Part shown: one piece after another, positions 1 to 11,300 of the stretch
How the letters are laid out: every line of letters begins with the position of its first letter
Position numbering within the stretch: the first letter of the stretch is position 1
NCBI GenBank assembly: GCA_039720395.1
Contig: CM077826.1
Location: 38,034,790 to 38,098,789 of the forward strand
Source: Liquidambar formosana
Lineage: Eukaryota > Streptophyta > Magnoliopsida > Saxifragales > Altingiaceae
Direction of reading: 5' to 3'
DNA length: 64,000 nucleotides
Notes under the pieces: generated by a model
The model's database searches: none
Told to the model about the DNA's origin: nothing
The model's input: only the letters and a program-made list of their open reading frames with translations
Translations under genes and position numbers: made by a program

Positions 1-462
1 ATACACGAAGATCACAATGTCATGAGCTCTAGGGTTGGAGTCTGGGATGTGTGTGATAAAAGGTTTCTTCTTGGGCTTGAGAGAGAGATAAAGGTCGGGT
101 TTATTTTTGAGGGCGCAGATTTTGTAGTGATGGAGTATCTCTCGCACTCCAACAGAAGTCCCTAATATCTGGTTAAGGGCATGAACCCCCAGGATGATCC
201 TAAATGAATTTAGCCCTAGCTGAGTCGGGACTACGCCACAGTAGAGGAGGAAGTCGTTAAGGAGGTCAGGGAATGGGACTCGAACTCCACCCTCCATGAA
301 CGCAGCAATAGGGACAGGGAGGCCATTCTGGGCATCTGACCTATAGATGTCCTCCCCGGGCTCAACAAAGCGGAAGCTAAACTTCCCATCTTCAAAGCCG
401 TATAAGGCTTTAAACTCTGCTATCCTTGCAGGGTTCTCCCTAATGTCATAAAAAGAAGACAT
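1..462 (-). CDS. Antisense ORF of element C, gypsy-type transposon protein (Transposase_28-like), C-terminus off window
   Basis: The frame is open for 154 codons from an ATG at 460-462 (minus strand) through the left edge, so the protein is partial. It begins MSSFYDIRENPARIAEF and contains an FMEGGVRVPFPDLLNDFLLY segment followed by a Q-L-x-x-N-S-F-R-I-I-L-G-V stretch. That pattern matches my knowledge of the plant family called putative gypsy-type transposon (Transposase_28). Such proteins are carried by Tat-lineage retroelements; their function is not known. The ORF is antisense to the LTR that follows at about 1393, the arrangement also seen in element A (24510-25799). The ATG directly follows a CTTAGCAG acceptor-like site, so a 5' UTR intron is likely. 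Family call is from memory of sequence patterns, no search was run. Confidence 0.6.
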   Translation of the reverse strand, partial: MSSFYDIRENPARIAEFKALYGFEDGKFSFRFVEPGEDIYRSDAQNGLPVPIAAFMEGGVRVPFPDLLNDFLLYCGVVPTQLGLNSFRIILGVHALNQILGTSVGVREILHHYKICALKNKPDLYLSLKPKKKPFITHIPDSNPRAHDIVIFVY

Positions 463-853
463 CTGCTAAGTTGAAAGGGGAAGGTTAAATCCAAGAATAA
501 CTCAACCTATGCCCATATGCCCCGACCTGAAATTTCAGAGTCAAGCCTATACAGGTATGTTATCCCTGCCTTGACAGACCCTAAAATTTTCCTAAGTGTC
601 AGCTTGGGGAATATTAAACTTAGTGTTGGGAAAAGACAAAAGAAGAGACCAATGGCCTCTTTCTCAAATTTACCCCGAGATGGAATTTTTTAAACCCTAA
701 AAGGCGGGAAAATCGATATCTTGGTGATTTGCCCCAAAAACCAGAGGAAAACCCTAGGATTGCGAAGCAAACCCCAAGAACGTCACCAACAACCGCAAAT
801 AGATAAAATAAAACCGAACAAATTGAAGAATAAGATCAAAGAAGAAGTTATAC
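463..853 (-). other. Candidate 5' UTR intron of the element C antisense ORF
   Basis: Read on the minus strand, a donor (GCAAAG then GTATAAC) lies at 853 and an acceptor (pyrimidine-rich, CTTAGCAG) ends at 463, immediately before the ATG. The 391-bp interval has no coding potential of its own. Splicing is inferred only from these sites. Confidence 0.4.
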
Positions 854-1240
854 CTTTGCAAAGATCAAACGGTGGTTAGAAAGGCAGTCTCGTCGGAGAA
901 ACTAGACAGCGTGGTGCCAAGAACCTCCAAAAATTGCTTTTGGAAAGGTGGAGGGAACAGGAATAGTCTTCCAACGAAGAACAGCGCAGGTGGAATGATT
1001 CGCAAGGCAGTGAACAAGCACAGAACAGATCTTCTCCCACAAACGAACGGCGTAAACAGTGGATTCCAGCGGAAAATACGGTATTTTCTTGGTGAAAACA
1101 GAAGGCAGAAGGTAGAGAAAGTAGAGAGAGAATGCAGAGAGCAGAGAGTAGAGAGAGAATGCAAAGGATAAAGTGAGTAGTGATTAGCTTCCCTCCAAAG
1201 ACATAAGGCTTCTGGAACATTAAATGCTATATACAGCGGA
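854..1240 (-). promoter_or_regulatory. Leader and TATA region for the antisense ORF of element C
   Basis: On the minus strand a TATATAG box lies at about 1228-1233, followed by a C/T-rich leader full of CTCTCT and CTTTC runs that reaches the splice donor at 853. Small ORFs on both strands here are low-complexity by-products. The box sits in front of an antisense gene rather than in the LTR, which suggests an independent transcription unit. Confidence 0.4.
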
Positions 1241-1392
1241 TGGTACAGTCCCAAGGCACATGACATCAGCACCTTGGAATACGAAAGGGCATAACCGCCC
1301 TCTGCCAGCTAAGCCCTAGATTGCCAAACGGCATAGGAGCACAGGGTGAAACACTTAGCAAAATAAAATTATGACAAGTTCTAACTCGGGAA

Positions 1393-1782
1393 TGTCATAA
1401 TTTGGGGCAAATTGTGTGGAAATATCTCTAAACCGAGGTTCCAGCTCGGGATAGAAATCTCAAACCGGAAACGCTGACACGTGGCAAAGGCCATTCAACC
1501 AGGCCAACTACAATGCACGTGATCCGTCTCCCACGATCCAATTCGGGCCAAAGAGTTAAACCATGATATTCGACACGTAGTTTATACCACACGATGGGAT
1601 CTGCTGCAAATCACGTGACCTCCCAGCTCGGGACCTTACTTTCATCTCGGGACACCTATCCTATGACTCACACTACAGTCCAAACGCTACTACAATCCAA
1701 AACTGTCACAGCAGCTGTAATTCCTGACACAACGGTTACTAGGAATCATGGTTCCACCCCAACCACGATTGACAAACCATGG
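1393..1782 (+). repeat. 3' LTR of element C, left part
   Basis: The LTR probably begins at TGTCATAATTTGGGGC and runs to the insertion point of the solo LTR. The short stretch 1241-1392 before it shows no gene. It is GC-richer than the neighbouring elements, with repeated CTCGGGA words and a CACGTGG near 1480. The left boundary is chosen because of the TG start and is uncertain, since the upstream purine tract is weak. The sequence resumes at 4502 with one copy of the CATGG duplication. Confidence 0.45.
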
Positions 1783-2240
1783 TGTGAACCCCAGAAATTG
1801 GGCCCACGAGGATTGACAAAAAGATTAGTTTGTTTGAAAAAGAAAAAGGAAAGGAGTCGCCACCTCATTTTTTAAAGGAAACAAGGAAAACCCTAAAAAC
1901 AGTTTGTTTTAGGAAAACAATTTGAATGACTCCGTAAAAAAGGAAAGGCAAAAACCAATCTTTTGGAAACCAAAGAAATCGGGGATTCGGAGGCTAAGTT
2001 ATGACATGGGAAGGTTCTAGGCAAAGCCTATAGGCACCCATGTCACCCTTTCGGTCTCTCAGTTCATTTGGGCTAAATCAAGATCTTTTCCATACAAAAA
2101 TCAGCAAGTATATCATCACAAGATAGCATGCATATCATATATTTCATTCATCCATCCATGCATAATAAACACATAAAAACAGAAAATAAAGAAAAAGAAA
2201 ACAAAACAAAAAGAAGCCTAGGATGCTTGGATCCTAGAAC

Positions 2241-2307
2241 GGACTTGAGCCTCACGAAGAGCGCCTACGTACCATGCAACGAAATACATGGATCAAAGTC
2301 CACGTAG
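2241..2307 (-). other. Pseudoknot-like motif in the solo LTR
   Basis: On the minus strand the order is CTACGT, GGACTT, CCATG, CATGG, ACGTAG, AAGTCC. CTACGT can pair with ACGTAG and GGACTT with AAGTCC, and these two helices cross. This copy is identical in its stems to those in the LTRs of element A. See the motif finding for the comparison. Confidence 0.5.
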
Positions 2308-3711
2308 TTCGATTAGAACTAGGGTTAAAACTTAATATAAACCTATGGTAAAAACCCTAGGTTTCCTTATTTGATCAAAAGAGTTGAATATGATAGATAA
2401 ACCAAGTTTGATTTTAGGAAGACCTCCACAATATGGAAACTCTGATAAAAACATAATTTTGTTGGTTAAGGAAACCCTGGATTTAAACCATAGACTTGTA
2501 TTAAAAATTAACCCTAGAGAGGGAGAAGGGAAAGAATTAAGGAAGAGAGGTGAATTGGGGCACCTTCACACCCACTTACCAGAGCGCAATAGCTCCAAGC
2601 ATTAGCCATTTCAAGCATTGGCAACCCTATTTGCCATAGGACAAATACCACACCTATTTGCACCCTTACAAGTGCTCAAAACCATGCAAAAATACTAACA
2701 TGCAAATCTGGACAGAATAGTATTATGGCCTAAAATCATCTACTAAGCATGCTAATAACAAAAACATCAAACTTTCATAAGCCCTAACACAATCCTAGAA
2801 CCATACCATGCATAAAAACCCTAGAATGGACTAACATGCATGCAAAAATATCATGTTTACTCCATATGAAAAACATATACAGCAAACATGAAGAAGAACC
2901 AATGAAAAGACCTACTTTATCATGCTGTATGAAAACTAAAACAAGGACACTAACAACCCTAAACTCACAAATATACTTAAAAACTTACAAAACAAACCTC
3001 ACACATACTAAAATAAACCTAAACAGAACCTAAATCATGCATATTAACTAACTAAAGCAATAAAACATGATAAGAAACCCTAAGACTAACATGCAATAAC
3101 ACTAATCCTAGCACAAGGACAACAGGAGCACAAGAATCACACCTATGCTTAAAAACCTAAAGGACAGCCCTAAAGCATGCTAAAATTATGATAAACAGTA
3201 GATATTCCATGTATATTAACTAGCTAGAGTGTTAATACATGATAAAAAAGCTACCTTTAACATGCAATAGGCCTATCCTATATGAAAACCCATATTCAGC
3301 ATAAGAAGGAGTAAGGCATACCTTAGGAAGAGGCTTCCTTACTGCTGTAGAGACTCTCTCTTCCTCTTATGGATGACTTGAACCAATGTTCTCCAAGGCT
3401 ACAGCAAGAACTCCAGCTCTCCTTCAAGTCTCTCTCTCTTATTCCCTCTCTAACACTTAGGTTTTTAGGCATAAAGTGGCTCCCCTTGTGCTAAAGCATA
3501 GGGGGGTATTTATAGAGTTTCATTTTGATTAACCAATGGCTAGGATTAAAATCCTAAAAATTAATCCAAGGGCTATTAGAGACCCCTTGGGGCTTAAGTA
3601 ACTCAGAAGTTACCAAAAAATAGAAGGAAACCCGTCCAAAAAAGCCCTTGTACGTCAAAATAGGGAGGAATCCGCTTCAGCAAGGAAACATAGAGCAATT
3701 AGGAAAGTGCT

Positions 3712-3791
3712 CTCGGGTGACCACCAGGGCCTGGGCAGCTAGCCACCTGGGCCCAGGTGGCTAGCCGCCCGGGGCTGGGTGGTCACCCGAG
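3712..3791. repeat. Large perfect-arm palindrome in LTR U3
   Basis: Outer arms of 14 bp (CTCGGGTGACCACC at 3712-3725, its complement at 3778-3791) enclose a perfect 28-bp palindrome centred on GGGCCC (3738-3765, half-site GCTAGCCACCTGGG). It lies about 200 bp upstream of the TATA box in LTR orientation. Related palindromes occur at 41273-41353, at 25941-26002 and, in a short form, at 62766-62819. Confidence 0.75.
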
Positions 3792-4501
3792 CCCACTTCG
3801 GATTTTTCTCCTATTTTGACTCTCAATGCTTCTAGAAGTGTTTCAGGGGGCAAATTAACTCCGATTTTGATGAAAAAAAGCCAAAACGACTGTGTTTCGA
3901 TGAGGAATATGTTTTTGAACATTTTAGGGTGAAAACCACTAACCATGGGGGCATGGTTAGGTTTGAACAAAGCGGTAAACCACTATGCTCTACCTTTGCT
4001 AAGCATAGGCATGCACATAGGGCCAAACCAAACACTTTCCATATCAAAATTGAACTTCATAAAACACTTTTGGGGGTAAAATGATGACTAATGAAAGTCA
4101 ATTTGAAAAGATTTGGTTGGTAATTGTGAGTCAATTAGAGCTAACCCAAGGGAGGGTCAATTAACCAACTTTGAGCTGTATCGAGCCATTTTAATCCCGA
4201 GCCATTGATTTATCAAATTGACACTAGAAATACCTCTTATGCATCCATATGAACTCCAATTGACAATTTGGAGATCATTTCAAGGTCAAAAGAAAAGTTT
4301 GGGACTGAAAAGATGATTATGCCCCTCAAGTCACGAAAGCTCTTATTATCCCTCAAGATCAACTCCAAATTGAACCAAAATTCATATCGATTGTCCTTGT
4401 GACTCTAGAAACCTAATGCAAGTGACTAGACTTAAAAACCAAACAAAAACATGCATGAAATGATGAGCCCTAGTAAGGTGGTGCAAAAATGGGGTGTGAC
4501 A

Positions 4502-4836
4502 CATGGTCAGACGGTTATTGGTAAACCATGGTCAGATCTGACCTAACCAAGGTAGTTACCTGACCTCACATGGTTAGTCCGTACAGGTGGGTATAAAAGG
4601 AATACGATATAGCCAAATGTGGTAAGCTACAGTACCCTAATCCTCTGAGATTCATCTTCTTCCTTGCCTCATTCTCCCCAACATAGTTTTCTGACTTAAG
4701 CTTTGGAGAGGGCACGGCCAAAACCCACCTTGGCCTACCCTCTAACCCGTTTTCCAAGCTTGTGATTGCAGGTCCAGGCGAGAGAGCAAGCTCCATCATC
4801 AACACTAAGTTCGGGAAGCATATTTTACCCCGCACA
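4502..4836 (+). repeat. 3' LTR of element C, right part
   Basis: This continues the LTR after the solo-LTR insertion. It contains a TATA box (GGGTATAAAAGG, about 4590-4601) on the plus strand and then a transcribed-looking region. Its end is placed at ACCCCGCACA (4836), because the sequence from TAAAATAAAT onward matches the end of the element B LTR (from about 40258). The left half of element C and its target duplication are outside the window. Confidence 0.5.
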
Positions 4837-4930
4837 TAAAATAAATCTTTTAGTGGTTTCCTCGTACCCTAAAAATGAGGTAGCGATTCCTTGCTTTTTG
4901 AAAATCTCTTTTAAAAATGGAAACAGAAAC
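4837..4930 (+). repeat. Element B 5' LTR fragment left of the copia insertion
   Basis: These 94 bp match the final part of the B 3' LTR (about 40258-40352) with few mismatches, and end in GAAAC, the copia target duplication. The rest of this LTR continues at 32260. Confidence 0.75.
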
Positions 4931-6584
4931 TGTTAGGATTATGCCCTAGAGCCAATCATAGAGATGATTGTTTAGGGATTAGGAACAATCATTTGATTTC
5001 ATTTGTGTATGTCACATTTATTATTGATTTAATAAAAGGGCTTATTCTATTATGTTTATATGCATCATTTATATTTACATAATATGTCCATGGAGTTAGA
5101 ATTGAGAATATGGAATTACAAAGAGTTGTAATTTTGAGACTGTAGATATATCTCTGTACTAAACTCCTAAAGCATTCCTAGTTGAAGGTTTACTATGATG
5201 GACAATAATGAACCATAGGACTAGCACTTGTTAGGTTGACTCTATAGAAGGATAGCTAGTCTCAAGCTATTTGTGTGGAGACACTACAACCAATAAGTGG
5301 GTGCCTATTACGAGAATAGGTACAATGAATGTGACCAAAGATATGAGATAAACTGAATGGAGTTTTATCCTGCCTGTTAATCAATTTCTCATTGTTATAG
5401 TGGTACAAGTAATCCTTAGACCTGAGACACCATAGTTGTCTTATGCATGTAGCTTTAGAAGTTTGATAACACTAAGTGCAAATCCTATTCAGGGGTTTGC
5501 AAAGGTGTTCATTGGCCCTACTGCTATGTGTATGAAGGCATGTGAGTGATCAACAAGGGATCCATCACTCTCAGGAAAAAGAGAGAGAATGTCTCATATA
5601 GCATTCATAATATAACTCATTAAATCCATGGCCATGGTAGGATGAATATGAAAAGAGTTTCATGAGTTCATCAATGAGTTGATATCTATGAATGAGTATA
5701 AAGTAATTGAACTAGGGACTTGACAGACTTCCATGTCCTATTAGTTCAATTGGAGACATTGTGTTGAAGGAAGGATGCAATTTTAACCTATAAACTATAA
5801 CAGAAGGGTTCTTTGTAAATGACTATTCACCTCATTACGGACCACACCATGAGCCATATGCTAGGTGTTACTCATGGTTAGTAGAAGCCCTAATTGATAT
5901 AAGTGAATTATAATCAATTAGGGAATTGGAAGGAGTTCCAATTAGACCCTAAATGGAAAGAGTTCCATTGTGCACACCTCGTGCTATTCCTACTACTTGA
6001 TGATGTGAACCCAATGGGTCACACACTGATCATGCAAGATGAGCTTTAAAGTCTATGAGAGAAAGGGTATGAGTGCAAAAAGAATAGTTCTTTGAGGCCT
6101 ATTTATATTTGATATAATTTATAGGGGTTATTGTGCAATTTAGAGAAATTGCATAAAACCCTAATAGGGTTTCCACCTAGGGCCGGCCCCCTTAGTGTGG
6201 ACTATTTAAGTCACACTATGATGTGTGACATCATCATAAGTTGAACTCCCCAAGGGTTGGCCAGATTTTCCAGCCTCCGTCTCTCTCTCTCTCTCCTCTC
6301 TTCTCCTACACTAGCAACAACAAGGAAAAGGAGGAAAGGACTTGAAGCTCTAGCTAGGTGTGGATACCGTTGGAGGCAGCACACTTGGGCTGCTCATTCA
6401 ACGCTGTCCGGAATCAAAGCTTAGAGCAAAAAGGAGAAGACAAAAATTCTGTAAGTGTTCTAACCCTCTTTGTAGTTAGGGTTTGATTTTGTGTTATGCA
6501 TAGTTAGATTCATGGGCTGTGGAATCGTAGGAAAAATTTTTATATTCCGCACTTCAATTTTTCCCTCTTGTTCGATTCCCAACA
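4931..6584 (+). repeat. Copia 5' LTR
   Basis: This 1654-bp LTR runs from TGTTAGGATTATGCCC to TTCGATTCCCAACA. The probable promoter is near 6201, where ACTATTTAAG stands in place of ACTATATAAG of the 3' copy (31881-31890), so the 5' TATA box may be weakened. A hairpin GTCACAC/GTGTGAC (6210-6229) follows directly. Confidence 0.93.
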
Positions 6585-6585
6585 G

Positions 6586-6597
6586 TGGTATCAGAGC
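6586..6597 (+). other. Copia primer-binding site (initiator tRNA-Met type)
   Basis: TGGTATCAGAGC one base after the LTR is the classic plant copia PBS complementary to the 3' end of initiator methionine tRNA. Confidence 0.93.
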
Positions 6598-8089
6598 CAT
6601 GATTATGCATAATACAAAATACATATGGGCTGGTAATTATGGTGTAGTTGAATGATTCAAAAATCTGGAAAAGTTTTCTGCATAATTGGTTTTCCTCCAT
6701 GGCTGAACCTAGGGTTTGGAACCCTAGGTCAATTCTCTTCTACTCCTCTTCTAATTGATGGTTAAGTGTAGCCATGGATGCAATAGGTTGCATAGGGTTT
6801 GAGTTTGGAGAAGAAGAATAAGGAAACTAGGGTTTTATAAAACTGTTATGAACAGTTTTCATGGTAGCCATGAAAAACCGTCATCTTGTTTTGCATGCTG
6901 AATTCAGAGTTCTTCTCCAAAATTTTCAAGCCATATATGGTTAGAAAACTCTTCGAATAAGCTTTCCAACCCAACAAACGGTGCGTCAATCCGAGTTCTG
7001 TAGTGAAAGTTATGAATTTTTTACTACAGGCTGTCTAGAAAGACAGTTTTGCTCGGGAATGATGCAATAACCACAACTTTGAGTTATTGATGGAGATCAA
7101 AGGCATGGCAATGGTTGCCACCACTTGGGTTATGTTCTAGACATGGTAGGGAAACATTCCCAAGCATTTAGATGCATCATAATTGGATTAAGATGCTAGA
7201 ACAGAAGGAAGAAGGAGAAGAACACCATGGAGGCTGAATCTGGGTTTTAGAACCCTAAGGTTCTTGCAACTAATTCTAATTAAAGCTGCTGTATTTATGA
7301 TAGCAAATCATTATAGGATCATCATATATCATGTGTATATGATTTTCTTTAAGTTTCAAAAAGGTTTTGATGGAAAAAGATTCAAAAAGTTTGAAAATTT
7401 TTCATGAGCAGCATAGCAGAATTTTTCCGCAGAAAAGTCATCAATGGAGTTTTGATTAGAACTTGAGTTAGGGAAGTCCAAATTGCATGAAACCAATTGC
7501 ATTAGTTTCCTAAGACATGTAGGATACTGGGCAAATTCATTTGGTAGCCTAATTCATTCATCTTGCTGGGTTTTAAATCAATTTCTGACAATGGACAGTA
7601 TGCTGTAAATTTTTGGGCAGCCTACTGTTGTTTTAATTGTTTAGAACAATTGGTGATGATTTGATCATCCAAACCTCTTCTATTAGCTTAGTATTTCATG
7701 TAGGGACATGATACAAAAGCTGGTTTCAATGGAGGAGTCGAATTGATAAGGTTTTAGAAGCTATTGTGACCTTGAAGGTCTGCAACAATGGCTCCAGCAA
7801 TGGGTTTTGGAAACCCTAATTGTTCTTAATGATGGCAGCCACTTCCACCTCTTCTCACGTGTCCAAGGGCTTGTCCCACACCCCTGTAGTCCTCTCCCTT
7901 GGTTGGCCATGGCCTTCCACAGCCGTTGGTGGCCATGGCAGCCTAGCCAAGCTCAGGCAGCCCCCTGGTAGTGACGGCTGCATAGAGTTAAGGATGAAAC
8001 CCTAATTTTGAGTTAATGATGAAACCCTAATTTCATTATGGCATTAATTAAACCCTAATTGGAATATTAATTACCTTAATTAAGAGTTA

Positions 8090-8116
8090 ATGATTGGTCA
8101 TTAAATGACCAATCAT
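8090..8116. repeat. Near-perfect hairpin palindrome, copy 1
   Basis: The 13-bp arms ATGATTGGTCATT and AATGACCAATCAT are separated by one A. A second copy with one changed arm base lies at 8278-8304. Confidence 0.7.
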
Positions 8117-8277
8117 GGTTATTAATTGTTAGGGCATAATTAATACATTAATGATGTCTAGGGTTAGGGTTTTGATAACCCTAATTAGTGTAATTAATTA
8201 AGGGTAATAAATACCCTATTTAGCATTAATTAAACCCTAATCCCTTTTATTAAATACCGTATGAACCTAGGGTTTTA

Positions 8278-8304
8278 ATGATTGGCCATTAAATGACCAA
8301 TCAT
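8278..8304. repeat. Near-perfect hairpin palindrome, copy 2
   Basis: Arms ATGATTGGCCATT and AATGACCAATCAT, spacer A. The single T to C difference from copy 1 leaves an A-C mismatch. TTTAGGG telomere-like heptamers follow at 8333-8370, too few to be a telomeric tract. Confidence 0.65.
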
Positions 8305-11300
8305 AAGGCATTTAATGATTAGGGCTTGCATTTAGGGTTTAGGGTTATGCATTTAGGGTTTAGGGTTTTAGGAAACCCTAATACACTAATTCATCATTTA
8401 ATTGATTTTATTTAATTCCCATGTTAATTATTTAATTAATATTGATTAATTTTATAATGTTTTAAATGGTTTAAAATACAATTGGGGATTAAATTAAAAT
8501 CTGGAAATTCTTAATTAAGTGAAATTGTTTTGTTTAAATAAGGGAACCCAATATTGGATATTAGAGTTATTTTTGGAAACTTTATATGTTTCTATTAATT
8601 TGATTAATTGAAACTAAATGTCTTAAATGTTAAGACTTTATTTAATTCTGGATATTTTGTTAAAACCTAATAAGATTAGGATGCATTAATGAGATTAATG
8701 TAAATCATTCAAGAGAATTACCATAATGCCCATATGTTTTAATGCTTACAGTTTTTCTTTACATTATGCAATGAGATTGTATGTATGTGTTTGGATGATG
8801 ATTATGGACTATACCCTTTAAACCAATTGTGATTGGCCGTCTTATGAATGAGTTGTAATAATTTTTCAAGAGTTGTAATTTTATTATGGTGATGTAATTT
8901 ATTATTTGAGGCTTGCATGCCACCTTCCCTCTCTCTCTATCATTCTCTTATGTACCCTACATTCCCCTTATGTATCCTTTCTATATATTATGTAAATGTT
9001 ATGTAATCGAGAGCACACTAAGGAGCATGGTGGAACCAAAGGAGTATGATGGAGCCCAACAAGCCAATGGTGGAGACCAACAAGCCAATGGTGGAGACCA
9101 TCAAGCCAAGGGAGCAGATTAAAGGACTTGAAAGCTTAGAGAAGTTTTTCAAGAAAGCATGCATGTTACAAATGGTTTATTTTACGATCACCTACACCCA
9201 CCTTAGACCTTGGATTCAATCTATTGGCTTGGATTGAATCCTCTCAAAGTCCATAATCATTATAGTGGGTGCTTTTATTTATGAGATAATTGTATTAGCT
9301 CCAATACCATAGTTTGGTATATGTTACTTATTCACATAGGGACTAATATCAAAATATGGTACTTTATATATGTTGATATATAATAGCATGCGATGTATGA
9401 TTTATAATAGCATAAGATGTATGATTATAAATAGCATAATTTATATGTTTAAATTTTGATACATAGGATGCATGTTAATTTGATGAGACCTTTTAAAAGC
9501 CCTCCTATTTAATATTAAGTTGAAAATGGAGAAGTCATTGGGGAATAAATTGTTCATTGCCTTCCATCATTATAGGATCATCTAACGTCCCTTAATGTGG
9601 GTACCTGGCTGCAGACATGTAGGAGCTACCCATGTTAAAGACATTACGTGAAACTATCACATATGAGATATCATAGGGTGCCTAAACTAGTATATACCAA
9701 GAAACTAACGTGTGAGGTATATATTTGGCGAAACATACCTGTGTGAATGATGGGTTTAACTTAACTGGGGAAGTATTCCAAGAAACTAACATGTGAGGTG
9801 TATATTCCCTAGAGGCAAAATGATTGGAACTTGCTTATGAAGCAATAGACAAAGAGTTGTCTTCTTATTGTGGGTTAGAAGCCAAGAAACTAACATGTGA
9901 GGTTTCTAGGTCACAATGGGACCCCAATCCCCATTAGGAATGAGATTCCCGAATTCCATTAGAGGGTGTATGGAATTTGATAAAATAGTGGGAGGTACCA
10001 TATGATTAAAGACCCAATCATTATGGATTAAAATGAAATCTAATTCTCTGTTTATGTAGATTACCTAATTACTCACCTCAAAACCCCTATTTCCTAATAT
10101 AGGATATTGATAGTTTGACTAAACCCGATTTCTTTGATTGACTTAGGAAATTAAGAATTGTTCTCAATTTAAAAAGATTGTTTATATGCTATTAGGCCTT
10201 TTATTAAAGGCCCTCCATAAAACATCCTAAGAAGAAAAAGACACTATGCGCAATTGGCATCTTGTTGCCATGCTATATGACAGTATTGATGACTAATGAG
10301 CTTCAGAAGCAAAATTAGTCAATGCAAGTGCTTTTGATGTCCTACATCACATACAAAGGTTGTATTGTGAGTAAAATAATACTATAAAGTATAGTACTTG
10401 TAAAGGATTTCTTCTGGACTAGGATGTAATAAAAGTTGTTTATTAATAATCATTCTTTTGAAAAATGATTAATCACATAGAATAGCTTGAGAAACTAGAT
10501 GTGATTTAAAATGGAAGCATAGAGGAAAGCAAGTCTTGAAAAGTCAAAGACAAAGAAATATAATTATTTTGTAGTAAACATAAGGTATTGTAAAAGGAAC
10601 TTAATAAAGTATCAGTCTTCCTAGAAGAACCAAACTTTTGAAGTTTTGGTTCATGCTCTAAACTAAATTGTTGGTTAGTTCTGCTTCTTGGTTTTTGGAT
10701 TCTAGTGTAATCTAAATCGAAGCAGAAAGTTAAGTAGATAATAAGTTACCTTTAAAAAAAAAAAAATTAATAGAGCAAGAGTTGCTAGATTAATTTTGGG
10801 AACTTATTTCTTAACTAGGTCATTTAAGACATTCTAGAAATTTGATTTCTGAATTTAAATGACTAATTAGAGCGAATGCAACGTATTCCGAGAATACAAG
10901 AGATGTAGAGACTCTCATTTAAATGTAACGATTATGACTTGGTTATGAGATGACCAAACCCATCTTTTACTTGGTGAAGTGAAAGAGTTACATTTATAAT
11001 TTCACTAATACATTGTGATGTAGTCATGTAGAGCATGCATTCAATTACAGTAGACTCATCTTAGAATACCATAGCTCAATGGTGAATCTAAGAGAACGAA
11101 TTGAACCCTATTAAGATATGGTTTGATCCATGATGAGTTTTACTAATGTATTTATCTAGGATATACCTTAAAATTGCTACATATTGATAATTTAGGGTTC
11201 ACTCCAGTTTTGTCCCAATTATATCAGATATAATATGGGAAGAAATCCAACTTAAAGAAGTTAAGGCTTGGGCTTATGCTACGTATGTCTAGAAACATAA

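Larger units (their letters stand above)
1783..4501 (-). mobile_element. Solo LTR of a Tat-lineage Ty3/gypsy element
   Basis: Read on the minus strand the unit begins TGTCACACCCC at 4501 and ends GGGTTCACA at 1783. It is flanked by the 5-bp duplication CATGG (1778-1782 and 4502-4506), so it is a 2719-bp solo LTR left by unequal recombination. Both ends match the LTRs of element A (13618-16402), but the middle, about 3340-4020 here, is unrelated to A and instead matches the older LTR at 40388-42071. It has a TATA box (minus strand CTATAAATA, about 3506-3514). The ORFs at 2384, 2836, 3761 and 3832 fall inside it and are not genes. Confidence 0.9.

Noticed and set aside
865..1272. Overlapping ORFs of 99-135 residues on both strands
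   Set aside because: They are low-complexity, Leu/Ser/Cys- or Arg/Glu-rich readings of a CTCTCT-rich leader, with no family pattern.
8331..8370. Interstitial telomere tract
   Set aside because: Only four TTTAGGG units in two pairs within decayed AT-rich copia sequence.
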